Positions 31,876 to 44,032 of a stretch of DNA of 64,000 bases are shown one piece after another. The stretch lies in the NCBI GenBank assembly GCA_003956705.1, contig QZCP01000401.1:186001-250000 (forward strand), given 5' to 3'. The notes beneath the pieces were generated by a model. That model was not told the DNA's origin and searched no databases. It saw only the letters and a program-made list of their open reading frames with translations. The position numbers and the translations under genes are program-made. The stretch is from Brevipalpus yothersi. Its lineage: Eukaryota > Arthropoda > Arachnida > Trombidiformes > Tenuipalpidae. The stretch's first letter is position 1. Each line of letters opens with the position of its first letter.

Positions 31876-32640
31876 CTTGATTGTTGGTGAAGATTATTTT
31901 TATTGGCGCAATTCCCGAAGGCATAAAGATGATTTGGTAGAGGAGCTGATCAGACTGCTTACATTGCTCGCCTTTTTGAGGACACATAACACGGAATCTT
32001 TCTCATTGGCGGCACATGTTAAGCACAAGAAGTAGGATTCAAATTTCTATCATTTCGTTGGTTATCGGGTCATCACCATGTAGCCACCTACACGAATAAT
32101 CTTAAGGACGAATAGAAAAGATACAAGGTGATAAATTTTAATGGCACGAACTCTAGAAATTCTTCCTCCATGATGTAACCTGAAGCATAGCCTGAAATCT
32201 CATCTCTCTGTCCTTCAAACATGACCAATGTTTGAACAGAAATGCCCATGAAATGGGACTCAAAGAAACAGTGAAAGTCACCAAGGTGAATCAGAGAATA
32301 ATTTCACGGACAAAATTTAGGAGATAATTTTTAATAAATTAGAATGAGGGCTCCTCAAATTTGCTTCTTGATTTTATCGAATTCAATCGACACAAAAAAA
32401 GGTTTGGACGTGAAAAACTTCGGCTTAACATGACTTAAATGGGAGGGAAGATGAGGAAATGATTTAATTATAAGAAAAATGAGAATGATGAGAACGATGA
32501 TGAGGAACTTGGCGATCGAAGAGGACAAAAAACTTAAGCAATGAGAAAAGTCCGATGTCAAAATTTCGAGTCACAAGCTGCATTTACTAAAATTATTATT
32601 CCAATTATGTTTCGCTTTTTGTGATAAGCGATTTTGCTGA
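31020..32640. other. Intergenic, CT-rich; no firm gene
   Basis: Contains impure CTTTCTCT arrays at 31391-31470 and a (CT)n run at 31827-31872. A donor-like AGGTAAGC (minus) near 31268 could belong to a 5' untranslated exon of the membrane-protein gene. The plus frame after the CT run (DYFYWRNSRRHKDDLVEELI, about 31885-32035) is charged and open, but unidentified. Confidence 0.4.
31827..31872. repeat. (CT)n microsatellite
   Basis: Uninterrupted CT run of about 46 bases. Confidence 0.95.
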
Positions 32641-32643
32641 TTG

Positions 32644-35600
32644 TTATGTACAAGCAGGATGGGGAAGGTATTTACAAAACGTCCGATAAGGTGCCTCATC
32701 AGGCTTATCTATAACTATCCTCTGTGTTTTTGTTTTTGCAGGATCAAGGGCTGATTTGATTTCAGAATTACTAGAGCTTTCACTCGAATTGATGGGTGTA
32801 CAGGTGGATGAAATTTTTGAGTCCTCTTTTGATGTTCCCTCAGTATCTTCTTTCATTTCGACATCTTCGTTCTCTTTTTCTGGTCCTCCTCTTTCATCTT
32901 CCTCCTGAGAGTTCAGAGTATGACCCAGCATCCAGTATTCACAGTTCAACCTTTGCTCTCTAGTTACATTTTTGTCCAGCCATTTCTGATGGAAACGATT
33001 GAACTTTCGATGAAGGCGATGAGAAACAGCTTTGTGTGTCTGAAAAATTAACAGGCCATTAATATGGAAAGTTTTCGCGGAGTGAATTGATGTAACTCAC
33101 CTTTCGAGCTTTAGCTAAAGCGTTTGTTTTGCACATGTAGCTTTCACTTTGTACAACAAAAACCATTTTGTAAGAATTTACATTAAATTTACACTGAGTA
33201 TCATCGGATATCTGGAGCGATTTCTCCTCTTTCTCTTTTTCTATTTCCTCTTTTTCTTTGGCTTTGTGTCGACAGAGCCGAATATTACGAGGCAAAAATA
33301 AGGGACATCGTCCAAACCTTTCTTTGAGCTCTTCACTGATGTCATTTTCTCGTTCAGAAATATATTTTTCTACATACTCTGACCATTTATCGACTTCACC
33401 TCCTTCACCATCTTCACTTTCGGCCGAGTCTGTAACAATTAGTTCTATAGTAACTTTACCTTCTCCTTTGCAGATGATAATTTTAAAACAAATCTCATCA
33501 CTCAATAACTGTTCAGCTCGTTTTTGATAGGCGGCTTCAGCAGCGGCACGAAGGTGATGTGTTGAGCAAGGCCCACCAGTCGCATTATTCTTGGCTTCTT
33601 CGATAAACATTTCCGTACATTGTATACAAGTTTCGTCGCAAACGATATGCTGTAACTGTCGAACTATATTCTGGACTACTTTATCAAGAGTAAAGGCTAT
33701 ATATGCATGAATTCCAAACATTTCCCTTAATTGATCCTCGAATTGGTTGAAATCTAAGTTCCCATCCAAAACTTGTTTCACCATGTCGATGAGCGCAGGA
33801 AAATATTCTTCAACATCGTAATCATCTGTAGAGGAAGAATGAATTGTTAAGAGCTGCTCACAAGAATTGAGATAAATATTTTACCGAATAAATCGGGGAA
33901 ACCGAATAAGAACAATAAGAAAGACAATACAAGAAGGAAAAACTACGGTGGGCGAAGAATAGAGACCGATGCTTGGAACAATTGCTAAGTTTAACCAAGT
34001 ATCAACTTTGACAGCTAACTGACGTTCTCTATCTCTACTCAGTATATGGAAGATAAAAATATAAAATATAATTCCTAATCTTGAACTCTTAATGAATGAG
34101 GTTCAACTGAACGAATTTCTGATAGGATTGCTCGATAAACAAGAGATTTTCAGTTATAAATCCACAAGATAAACAAAGATTGACTGAAATGCAAAGTTCG
34201 ATTCTTGGTAAGTTAATCTGATAAATCTTACTAGCCTGACAAGGAAATAAGAAAATTTTCCATCTGAAATAGAGTCAAGTAACTACACGAGATTGTTAGA
34301 TTGTTAGAAATGAAAACAACACTTCCTCTGACTGAAAAAGCTTTAGAAATGAAAAATGAGATACTTACTTTTAGGTTTCAAACGTAATGCGGCAGCAGTT
34401 GATTCTTTTCTCAACTTTTTCTCTTTTTCTTCTTCAGCGATCAAAATTTTGGCTCTCTCATACATTTGACCAAGTCTATCACATAATATCTGATGAAGTC
34501 GGAAAAACAGGTACCAATAATTGTTGACAATAAATAGCACATAACTATCATCGGGATCAACATTTGGCATCGGAGTAACAGGGATATCTTTGAGTCTTTC
34601 AGCATCATCACCATTGACATGTTCAGACGGACTGATGTCAACCTTATTGAGCTTACAGGCATCAGGAGCTTGACTACTAGATGAACTACTCGCAACGGCT
34701 TCAGGATTATTGTTATTGTTATTCTTTCTGTTTTCTTTGCGATCTATGTCGTTCATGTTAACTGGGAAACAGGTCGTTTGATCTCCTCTTACTTTACCGT
34801 TTTCATCTCCACTTGACCCTCGCTTTCCACTGTCAATTTCAAAATCTTCTATCTCATCATCACTTAGCTCACCACGAGGAGTAGAAAACAAGTCGGGTAC
34901 AAAGTGCTTCAGAAGCTGTTTGATTTTTTGTTTATCTTCTTTGTGGATAGATGTTTGACGCTTGACATGATGAATGATTAAATTACAAGCCTCCTCAATC
35001 ATTGCTCTGTTTTTGTAGATAAGAGTCATATGGGGTCCAGTGACGATGTTTTGTCCACCGTTGTTATTATCACCTGTCCCCTCACCAGCGGCAGCCATAT
35101 TCTCCTCATTTTGTTCATGCCTCTCTTCGTAGAAAGTCTCAATTTCATTCAGCAAGCTCTTTGACCGAAGATATTTTATATCGTTCTGTTTGAACGATAT
35201 TCCCTGATGATCTAATGATTTGAGATGATACTTTTCACTTTGTTCCCGCCAGATTTTGTTGAATTGTTTTTGAGCCTCCTTCCATTCCTCCTCTTTCGCT
35301 TTCAAACGACGCAAAACAAGAGGCACTGCAACACTAGGATTTTTCTTCAATCCTTCAATGATCTCTGATGATTTATCACCATAAATTCGACGAATTGAGC
35401 GCTGATGAATGATTGCTGAGGTACCCCCTAAACATTCATCCAATTTGAATCGACTACGTTCTTCTGGAGTCATCCGGTTCAACCGCTTTTGCACAGCCTC
35501 CAAGACTCTGATGGTGGACAGATTTGTCTCAATGACGACATCCAATTCGAACCGTTCATCTTCACATCGATAAATGAATTCTTCGTATTGAGTCTTTTTG

Positions 35601-37678
35601 GAAGTTACGAAAGTAGAATCTTCTGACCATGAAGGAAACGATACCCAAGTATCATTAAGGACTTCACGACAGAGAGCTGTTCGCCCAGAACATTCGGATT
35701 GAATATAATTTTTGGGTAAGGCGCGATAAGATGCACCATACCTTTTGCAAGAAGCATAATCTATCTCCATGCCTGTAACTTCAGAGTTGATTCTTTCCCG
35801 CTCACGTTCACGCAAGCCAACAGGACGTGTAGGAAAAGTATCAGAGAAGATACTATTAGGGTGCGATGAAGACATGGAGAAGTTGGAGAAGTTAGACGTG
35901 TTAGAGTTACCCTCCTTGTAGCCGAGAAAATCTTTGAAGTATTTCAACAATTCGGGAAATTTACCCAAAAAAGGCGTAACTAGAAGCACAAGTTCATTGC
36001 GAGAAACAATTTCATGATTGTAGAGGAATAGACACCGAAGAAAATTTTCGTACACTTCTCGGATCCTCAGGGCATTTCGTACCTTATCAAAAAATGCGTA
36101 CTCATTTAGAGAGCCATATTTTCCAGCCTCTGCAATAGATACATCACGAAGAGAAGTTGCTCTCTCTTTTTTCAGTGTGGAAGACTGCAATCCAGTTGGA
36201 GGTCTTTTCACTTGTAGAGCGGATGTCGAATTGAATCCAGAAAGCAAACCTCCACTACCTGGACTGGTACCGGGTCGAGCTAGTGGCTTTTTTACGATAA
36301 CTGCATGATCATTGGTAGCAGCACGATTTGCGGCAGCCAAATTTTCAACATGATTGGCTGCTGATATTGTAGTAGATATCATGGAGCCTGTGATTGAGCC
36401 GTGAGAAAGCGAATGATGAATTCCAAGATTCATACTGTCACTGGACCCTGGAAACACCACGCTTGTTGAACTGGCCGAGGTAGCATTTGTAGCATCAGGT
36501 AAAAATTGTCCAAATTCTTGGAGAAGATCAGTCTGATCCTTGAATAAACTGGCAACTTGGGCATAAACATGGCTTTCATTGAGCGGCTTTGCTTCAGTTC
36601 TAGTCCCTTCCTTCAGACTCTTCTGCTCTTTCTGGTAAGCGTGGAGAATTTCCAAAAATTGTTTATACACCTCAGGTTGACCCTGGAAACGATTTTTGAT
36701 CTTATTGACATAGTTGATTGCGTGATTAAATTCTACCGGTTGGGCACCCGTATTGCCCTCACCAGGGCCCGATGAATTAGAATGATCAGCTACAGTTTCT
36801 TGTCTCAAGCTACTCAATTGGCCAACATGTTCAGCAGAAAATGGTATAATAGATGTGGTGGTACTTGTGGATAAATTGACTGGTGACTCGGGTATTGGAG
36901 TTCCAGCGGCCAAGTGTATGACAGCTCCATGAGACAAGGGATGGTGATGAGAGTCAGCTGGAGTGATTGATCTTGCCGTACTAGAGGTGTGGGAAAATGG
37001 CTGAGATGAAGAACTCAATGGCTGAGACGAAGAACTCAATGGTTGTGATGAGGAACTCAATGGCTTGACAAGAGATCCTAAATGACTACTATTAGAACCC
37101 ATTTGGAGTGTAGGATGATGAGACACAGGTATTGGTATAGGTATTGGTACGGGTTGTGATGGATGCATTACCGCCGCTGGATTGGTGGTCACCATACTTG
37201 AATTATTTTGAATTATTAAAATACTTGTGCTCGATGGCATACTAACGTTCACCTGATCATTTGATTGCATTTCAATTTTATAGCCAGGCGGTAGAAATGT
37301 GTTAAAGCCAACAATCAACTCTGGATGACCACGAAACAGTGTGGACACTCTCTGTATTACTCCCGGTGTGTCAATACTTTGTGATTTAAATTCTTTCATA
37401 ATATCCAGAAAATCATTATACACTTGTGGTTGATTATTGAATTTAAATTTAACCTGATCAAGGTATGATAGTGCATCTTCAACCTTTAATCGTTGAAATT
37501 GTCCCTGCTGATGAAGTGTTGATGATGCTGATACGGATGATGGTGAATGCAATGAAACCGAAGCTGAAGGTGGTGGGACAGCAGACACTATTGACGGTGG
37601 TGGCTGTGATCCTGCCGTTGGTGGCTGTGGTTGTGATGGTGGTGGGACAGCGGACACAGTGGATATCGGATGATCCAT
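32644..37678 (-). CDS. SIN3: SIN3 transcriptional corepressor (three exons)
   Basis: Exons 34369-37678, 33101-33825 and 32644-33039 join in frame (4431 nt, 1476 residues, TAA stop) with donors GTAAGT and GTGAGT. SIN3 is the scaffold of the nuclear Sin3-HDAC corepressor complex. Counted from the Met at 37678, PAH1 is about residues 62-137 (VEDALSYLDQVKFKF), PAH2 314-395 (HAINYVNKIKNRF) and PAH3 518-587 (FFDKVRNAL). The HDAC-interacting domain is about 636-890 (SYRALPKNY, WVSFPSWSEDSTF, SLDHQGISFKQND). The C-terminal Sin3 domain follows (DSYVLFIVNNYWYLFFRLHQ, then FGIHAYIAFTLDK and IVRQLQHIV). An in-frame ATG lies 57 bases upstream at 37735, but the start at 37678 precedes a clean leader. A 5' untranslated exon with donor at about 37868 is possible. 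The protein is longer than human SIN3A because of Ser/Pro-rich linkers, including a thrice-repeated LSSSSQP. Confidence 0.96.
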
Positions 37679-38247
37679 TATCGTATATTCACAATCAATA
37701 TACACTTGTTTAACAAAATTATCATACCTTTTCAACGATAATCATCATCAATTTATTAAATTGAAGGGAAGCAAAAAGCAAAAACATTTACTACATAACA
37801 CATACAGAAGATTAAGATGAACACACACAACACTAAAACATTCATTCTCCAAAAGCGCCATACTTACTTGACACAAGCGCCGCCCTGGTGTAGAACAGCC
37901 AACACAAAGAAGAAAACTGACTTCCTTATTTTGCCCATAGAGGACGCTGGTATTCATTGTTCTTGTGAAAATGAATTTTTTGGCGCCAAATTGAGTCCGC
38001 GAAAGAAAAAAAATTTTTTTTTTCACTTTTTACTTTTACCAACACTTTTGATGATCATCATTAAGTTTGGCCATCATTTCGGTGTTTTTGATTCAGCTTG
38101 TGTAATAGGATTGTGGACAATTTGTGGAACTGTGTGTGTTTAATTGATAAGTGTGTGGAGTGAATAGTGTTGGGTTGCTTTTGTGGTGCAGTGTGATCTC
38201 TCTCTCTCTCTCTTGGGACGATTGGCTCAGCTGAATAGGAAAGCAGC
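37679..38247. promoter_or_regulatory. Divergent promoter region between SIN3 and PRIM1
   Basis: About 570 bases separate the two start codons, which point away from each other. The interval contains a (CT)8-type run at 38195-38213, a run of A/T near 38008-38022, and a donor-like site for SIN3 at 37862-37867 (minus). No TATA box is obvious for either gene, as expected for housekeeping promoters. Confidence 0.6.
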
Positions 38248-39632
38248 ATGATGGAAGGTTCTGGTGATGATGAGATGATGTGAGTTGATTTTTTGGGTTT
38301 TTAATGGGAATTGAGTTTTGGGATTTGGATTAATTGATGTGTATTCTTGTATATGCAGGTATTTAGCATCACATAGTCAGGCATTGCCTTTGTATTATAG
38401 GAAACTTTTTCCATCCAATCTTTTCTACAGATGGTTATCATATGGTAAGTTTTGTTTAGGGGTTGATTGGAAGAGAAAGTTTTCTGGAATGATAACCTTT
38501 TTCTCATTTGATTGTAGGTGATCAGAAATACTTTGAACGTCGAGAGTTTTCTTTCACACTTCCTGGTGATATTTACCTTCGTTATCAAAGTTTTTCGTCT
38601 GCAAAAGAATTTCATACAAGCCTTGTGGAAAATAATCCAATCAAGATGGATATTGGAGCTGTTTTCCAGGAGAATCCGAAAGATATGAAAAAAAGATTCA
38701 TCACTCCACAGGCACTTGAGCGAGAGTTAGTTTTCGATATCGATATGGATGATTATGATGAAGTTAGAACTTGCTGCTCTGGACCTGCTATATGCAATCG
38801 TTGTTGGAAATTTATTCTCATTGGTGTGGAAATTTTGGATGTTGCCTTAAGAGATGATTTTGGTTTCAAGAATATCATTTGGATATTTTCCGGACGAAGA
38901 GGTATCCATGGTTGGGTTGCTGATAAAAAAGCTCGTCAATTATCATCGAAAGCTCGAGAGGCCATTGTTTCCTATCTAAGCCTTATTCAAGGGGGTAATA
39001 AAGTGAAGAGAGTGGAATTAGGCATGGACAATCTTCATCCAATGATTTTAAGATCAGCAGCCATTGTTGACAAATATTTTGACGATTTGTTGGAAGACCA
39101 AAAGTGGCTCGAATCAGATGAAAGTCTCCAGTTCTTCATAAGTCTTTGTGGTGAAAAATCTGTCCGAGAGGAGCTCAGAAGAGGTATAACAAAAAAGAAG
39201 CCGATAGAAAAATGGAAACAATACGTAAGAATTGTGAACAGTTACAAAAACTCCAAGAAAAATTTGAAGACAACTGTCCAACATTTGATCGATGAAATCA
39301 AGTTGCAGATGTGTTTTCCAAGATTGGATGCTCATGTGTCTCGAGGTATCAATCACTTGTTGAAAGCTCCATTCTGTATCCATCCCAAAACGAACAAAGT
39401 TTGCATTCCTATTGATGTTAAAGACCTCGGAAATTTCGATCTCGAGAAAGTTCCCAGTCTCCCTGAACTAGTCAGTCAAATCGATAAATCTTCCGCTCAA
39501 GAATCAGAAGAACTGTACCAAAACACTCCACTCTCCAAATATATCCAAATATTCAAAACTTTCATCAAAGGATGTGAAAAGGAGACCATTACCATCAAGA
39601 GAGAAGAGCAGGAAAACAGTTTCACATTTTAA
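38248..39632 (+). CDS. PRIM1: DNA primase catalytic (small) subunit (three exons)
   Basis: Exons 38248-38279, 38359-38444 and 38518-39632 join in frame (1233 nt, 410 residues, TAA stop). Introns are 79 and 73 nt. The product synthesises RNA primers in the nuclear DNA polymerase alpha-primase complex. Conserved blocks are LPLYYRKLFP and FYRWLSYG at the N-terminus, then REFSFTL. The catalytic aspartates lie in ELVFDIDMDDYD, and the zinc-binding cysteines in RTCCSGPAICNRCW. Further blocks are SGRRGIHGWV, CFPRLDAHVSRGINHLLKAP with the third Asp, and HPKTNKVCIPID. Length is close to the human protein (420). The two cysteines after SGRRGxH in the human sequence are replaced here by Gly and Ala. The short, acidic N-terminal exon (MMEGSGDDEM) was found by splicing and is too small to see as a frame by itself. 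Confidence 0.96.
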
Positions 39633-40155
39633 CATAAGCTCTGGTCAAATTAATTGTTCTGATTCATTTTTACCATAATATTCGACAAGTACATGTTTCT
39701 TTTCTCGATTGTGTTCATGTTTATCCAGCTTGATTAAGACAAACTTCTCGCCTTTATTTCTTCCCATTCTTCATGCCTCTTTGTTCTTAGGGCCATGAAA
39801 TCAGGTTTCTAATTAAATTCTGAATTCTTACCAGCAATTGAACTAAATTTTTCAATGCATAACGCTCAATATACAGTAGAAATATCGATTCGATTCAAAA
39901 GTTCTGAAAAATTCGTTGATCAGCCGCCTCAACGGCTAAAATGGCCTCTAATATTATCATCAAAAGATGGCGCATTGGCCTCGCTAAGAAGAAAAAGTTC
40001 TTTTTTCAAAACGATTAAAACTTTTACTCAACTTTCGTAATAATTTCGAACTTGCTCATGGTTCTGAAGTGGATAAAAATCATACATAACTTCTTATCTT
40101 GACACCTTAGTACGGGCTGGAAAAGAATTTTTCGCTTTTGATTCATTTGACAAGG
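39633..40155. other. Short intergenic stretch downstream of PRIM1
   Basis: AT-rich. The plus frame at 39855-40040 has no recognisable domain. The next coding-like signal, on the minus strand, is convergent with PRIM1. Confidence 0.5.
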
Positions 40156-40407
40156 CTATCGGATTTTTTTTATTCTATCGTACCAGTCATCTGGAGTGAT
40201 AATATCACAAAATATTACATGTCTTCCAAAAGATGAATAATATGTGGCCCCTTCACCATGATGGTGAAGATGGTGAAGATGCAGAAGAAGAAGAAGAAGA
40301 AGAGGTAAAAAAATTTTTCTCCCTCTTTTACCCTTTATAGCCTGTCTCAGGTATATGTTCACGGCTTTTTGATCTAGACTGTCGATAGCACCCAACTCAC
40401 GAGACAG
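40156..40407 (-). CDS. Unidentified C-terminal exons of a minus-strand gene
   Basis: Two exons join in frame. Exon 40332-40407 reads LSRELGAIDSLDQKAVNIYL then RQAIK, between an acceptor ending TCAAAAG and a weaker GTAAAA donor. Exon 40156-40250 reads ATYYSSFGRHVIFCDIITPD then DWYDRIKKIR, ending at TAG. The composition is that of a real globular protein, unlike the surrounding low-complexity frames. I do not recognise the family. Upstream exons were not found in the CT-rich sequence to the right, so the model is partial and uncertain. Confidence 0.35.
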   Translation of the reverse strand: MSRELGAIDSLDQKAVNIYLRQAIKGKRGRKIFLPLLLLLLLHLHHLHHHGEGATYYSSFGRHVIFCDIITPDDWYDRIKKIR

Positions 40408-40424
40408 CTTTTGATAAAAGAGGT

Positions 40425-40455
<31 letters not shown>

Positions 40456-40578
40456 ATTTATGGCCATATTTCGAATGAGGATCAAAAATTTTGATGTTTG
40501 GCAGAGTTGCAAACACTTATCAGTTATAAAATATGAACTTGAATGTGAATAACTATAAATGATGAACATACTTCTTCT

Positions 40579-40584
<6 letters not shown>

Positions 40585-40673
<89 letters not shown>

Positions 40674-40678
40674 CTTTC
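40585..40678. repeat. (CT)n then (TTTC)n compound microsatellite
   Basis: A CT run of about 66 bases is followed directly by about seven TTTC units. Confidence 0.95.
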
Positions 40679-40689
40679 CCTTTCAATAT

Positions 40690-41765
40690 ATATGATCGAA
40701 AAGTTTTATAGCCGATTTATGAACGGTTCATGGGTTAGCAATGGCAATTAGTGGATACTGTCTGTGTGATACAATGTCTGAATAGGATGAATGTGTTGAG
40801 TGAAATCAAGAGAATTCTCTCTCTTAACCATGTTTGCATGAAGGTAAGAAATGTTTCTCTGATGGAAAATGTTCCAACATTTTTCTGCTGATACTTGCCA
40901 AAAAGTGAGTAAGGTGTAATTGAATTTGATGCTAATTCAATTGGAAAAGGAGCAAATTATTCCTGGTCTCATAGGTTTCAAGATGATAGATTCATTCTTC
41001 TTCTCTATCTCTCTCTCTCCTCTTCCATCTTCTATCATCATTAGAACCTTTTGGAAGCTTGATTCAGCCATTAGAATCAACTTGCCGACTGAATGACCGA
41101 AAGCAATATCTTTGTTCTCTTCTATCATTTTCATTTTTTTTCTTTCTCTCTTTTTGCAAGTTTCTTTTTCTTCATCATTCTAGGAAATCAAATTATACCC
41201 AAGAGAGAGAGAGAGAGAAACTAGAAGCAGAAATAGAAAATAAAATGAAATCATTGCCTGTTAGAGGCGATCATCATGAGGTTTCATGGAGGGGCTCACT
41301 TTTACCCCAAAAGTGTCGAGAAAAAAAAGTTGATTAGTAAGTTGAAATGAGATTTTTTTCCACTGATTACGGAATGGATGCTTTCATATTCATGAGGTGG
41401 AAGTTTTTATTTTTCCATCATTAAAACGATGGCAAAATGAGAAAGATAGAAAAATGAAAAAGAGAAGGCGAAAAATGAGGAATAAAAAATCGTGCCTTTT
41501 CACCTTTTCAGTAAGCAATGAAGATGAGAGAGAGAGAGAGAGGAAGATGATCGGTGGATGAGACGAATGAGAAGGAGGAGGAGGCGGCGGTGGTGGATGT
41601 GATACTGGCCATGATGATAATAATAAAAATATATACATATATGGAATATTGTGGTTCAACGTTATTCAGTCAATGATGATTGTAATCTCACTTCTCTCTC
41701 TCTCTCTCATCCATTCATGAGCTTCTTTTCATTCTTCTTATTCAATACTAATGAGAGAAGATGAG
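40690..41765. other. Intergenic, no gene recognised
   Basis: Contains impure CT/GA runs and a GGAGGAGGAGGCGGCGGTGG stretch near 41575. The frames present are low-complexity. Confidence 0.5.
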
Positions 41766-41767
41766 GC

Positions 41768-41945
41768 AATATATATATAAAAGAATCTAGCAAGTTGCCT
41801 TCATTCCTCTCTATCATCCGGATTCTTTTACTCACGATCAACTGACCTGAGCTCAGTGTAAGGCTAAAATTACAATCATCTTTCTCTCACTTTTCTTTCC
41901 TCCTCAATTCACTTAAACGCGCTAAATTTTCGCCCGATTTTTCAG
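41768..41945 (+). promoter_or_regulatory. Putative core promoter, non-coding first exon and short intron
   Basis: TATATATAAAAG at about 41771-41782 is followed about 25 bases later by TTCATTCC, an initiator-like site. A possible first exon to 41857 ends in a donor, CTCAGT|GTAAGG, and an 88-nt intron with a pyrimidine-rich end closes at TTTTTCAG (41945). After it, an ATG at 41972 opens a 45-codon frame (MNPVPLEEEEVVLLYTYLTE) that runs into CT-rich sequence. Intron size matches the real introns of the window. No downstream coding exon is recognised, so the gene, if any, may have its main exons outside the window. Confidence 0.45.
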
Positions 41946-43964
41946 GCCAAACAGTTTTCTTGGCTTGACGAATGAATCCGGTTCCGCTGGAAGAAGAAGA
42001 AGTAGTTTTACTGTATACATACCTCACCGAATCAGGCCTCACATTTCTGCTCAAAGAGAGAGAAATATTACTCTCCTCTTTTTACTTTATACTTTATACC
42101 CTTCTCTGAGTGAAAATGTCACTCTCTTATCTTACCTCTCCTCATCTTATTATGATGATGATCATTTTCCACAGTTATCTCCATCTCTGTACTTTTTCTT
42201 CTCTCTCCATCAACAACGATACATGTTCACCTAGAAAACTTTATCTCTCTGTCTCTTTTTCTCTCTCTTTTGGAAAATCGATCTCTTACAGAACGAAAAA
42301 AAAGTGGCCTCACCATCACTACGAATACATGAGTACATATATACATATATATTCAGGCAAATTTGATCTCCATGTCATCGATGGGTGAACGGAGACACTC
42401 TTAACACTCTGGGTACTTCATAGCCTCAAAATGGCCATGGATAAATGTGACCTAGAACGCGTGTCCCGTAAATATTATGTTTCACAAGTATCCAATATCC
42501 CATTTTGGGTCCCTAACAGCCTGGTCCAGTATCAAGATAACCCAACATATGTTCATACGGAAAAAAGATTTTGGGGTTCGTTTAGCTATTCAACTCGATT
42601 TCAGTTTGAATTTCTCTCTCTCTCTCTCTCTCGCGATTCGGTCGGCTGATTTGCCCGGTGGAACAGAGACAGGACCGGCCGTTTTGGGCTTCCAGAACCA
42701 AAAAAAATGTGCAAACTTATCAAGGGAGAGAGAGAGAGAAGAGGAAAGTCAAAATAAAGAGAATAGCAAAAACCCGGATACATGATGGGTGCTTCAGGCT
42801 TCCGTTATCCTGATGTATCAAGCATTCAAAGAGGAAAGAGAGAGAGAGAGAACAAAAAAGCTTTGCTAGGCGTTTTTTTTCGGATATATTGAGTGGTCCT
42901 CCATGGCAATTGGAGTAGTTATCTAGATGTGTGTGTGTGAGAAAGAGAGAGAGTGAATTTTTGGCCATGTCAAGAACGCCAAAATTGCGCTTCATATAGA
43001 TAGAAAATTGAGTTTTGAATATCAAGGAAATATCAGAATCACTTAGGAATGAATAGGGAAGTTGACATGTATATGGATGATGATGATCAGCCCTGCTACA
43101 TGTTTCACAAGCAATCGTTTGAAGTATCTAATAGTTGCATAAATTATTTGATATCTTGAAACTTGTTTTCAATAGTAAGATTCGTGATGACCATTATCTG
43201 TGATTAAATCAATTCATCAAATCCTCTTAGTTACTACACGCAGGTATGAAGTGAGAGAGAGAAGATGAAGATGAAGAGAAAAAAACGATCAAATGATAAA
43301 AAGTGGAAAAATCGTCATTTAAAGATAATTGAAATGAGCTTAATTTGTGTTCAACATACAGAATTTGTGATCATGACCACCTTCAAAGTAAGAAAAAACA
43401 TGGGTTTGGCTGCCAGAAGATAGATTTGAAATCAAGAGAGAGAGGAAATGTTTAGCTGAACAAGAAGAAGCAATCATCCAGATGACAAACTGGGATGGTA
43501 CATGGAAAAGGATACAATTGAATTAAATAAAATCTTAATGAACTTACTTGATACCATCTGTGCTAATACTTCCATGAATTGAATGATTCTAAGCGGTTCT
43601 CTTCATCCTCAAATTTTCTATCCAAATCTCCTTCGCATATTAAGATAATAATTTACCCTCATAAATATCTAGACATGCATGATGTAGCCTCAGATGATCG
43701 ATGGCTACTTTTAAATTTCTCAAAATCCTACATGCCCTATCATATCAATTTGAAATTATTGGATTTTTATGAAAATTTTTGGGAAAAATATCATGATAAA
43801 TATAAAACGTTCACCGAGCTATACATTCAAAATAGAAAAAAACTCAATATTCGATAACGTTCAAAAGATACCGGGAATACTTATTTCAAAAGGTTAAGAT
43901 TGCTCATGAAAATAAAGAAAACTTTCTCTCTTATACTCTTTATTGAAAGAGAAAGAGAGTGAAA

Positions 43965-43966
<2 letters not shown>

Positions 43967-44030
<64 letters not shown>
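43967..44030. repeat. (GA)n microsatellite
   Basis: Nearly pure GA run of about 64 bases. Confidence 0.95.

Positions 44031-44032
<2 letters not shown>

Noticed and set aside
37748..38026. Minus-strand frame upstream of SIN3 as a coding N-terminal exon
   Set aside because: It has no conserved sequence, and the SIN3 start at 37678 needs no extension. At most it is a 5' untranslated exon.
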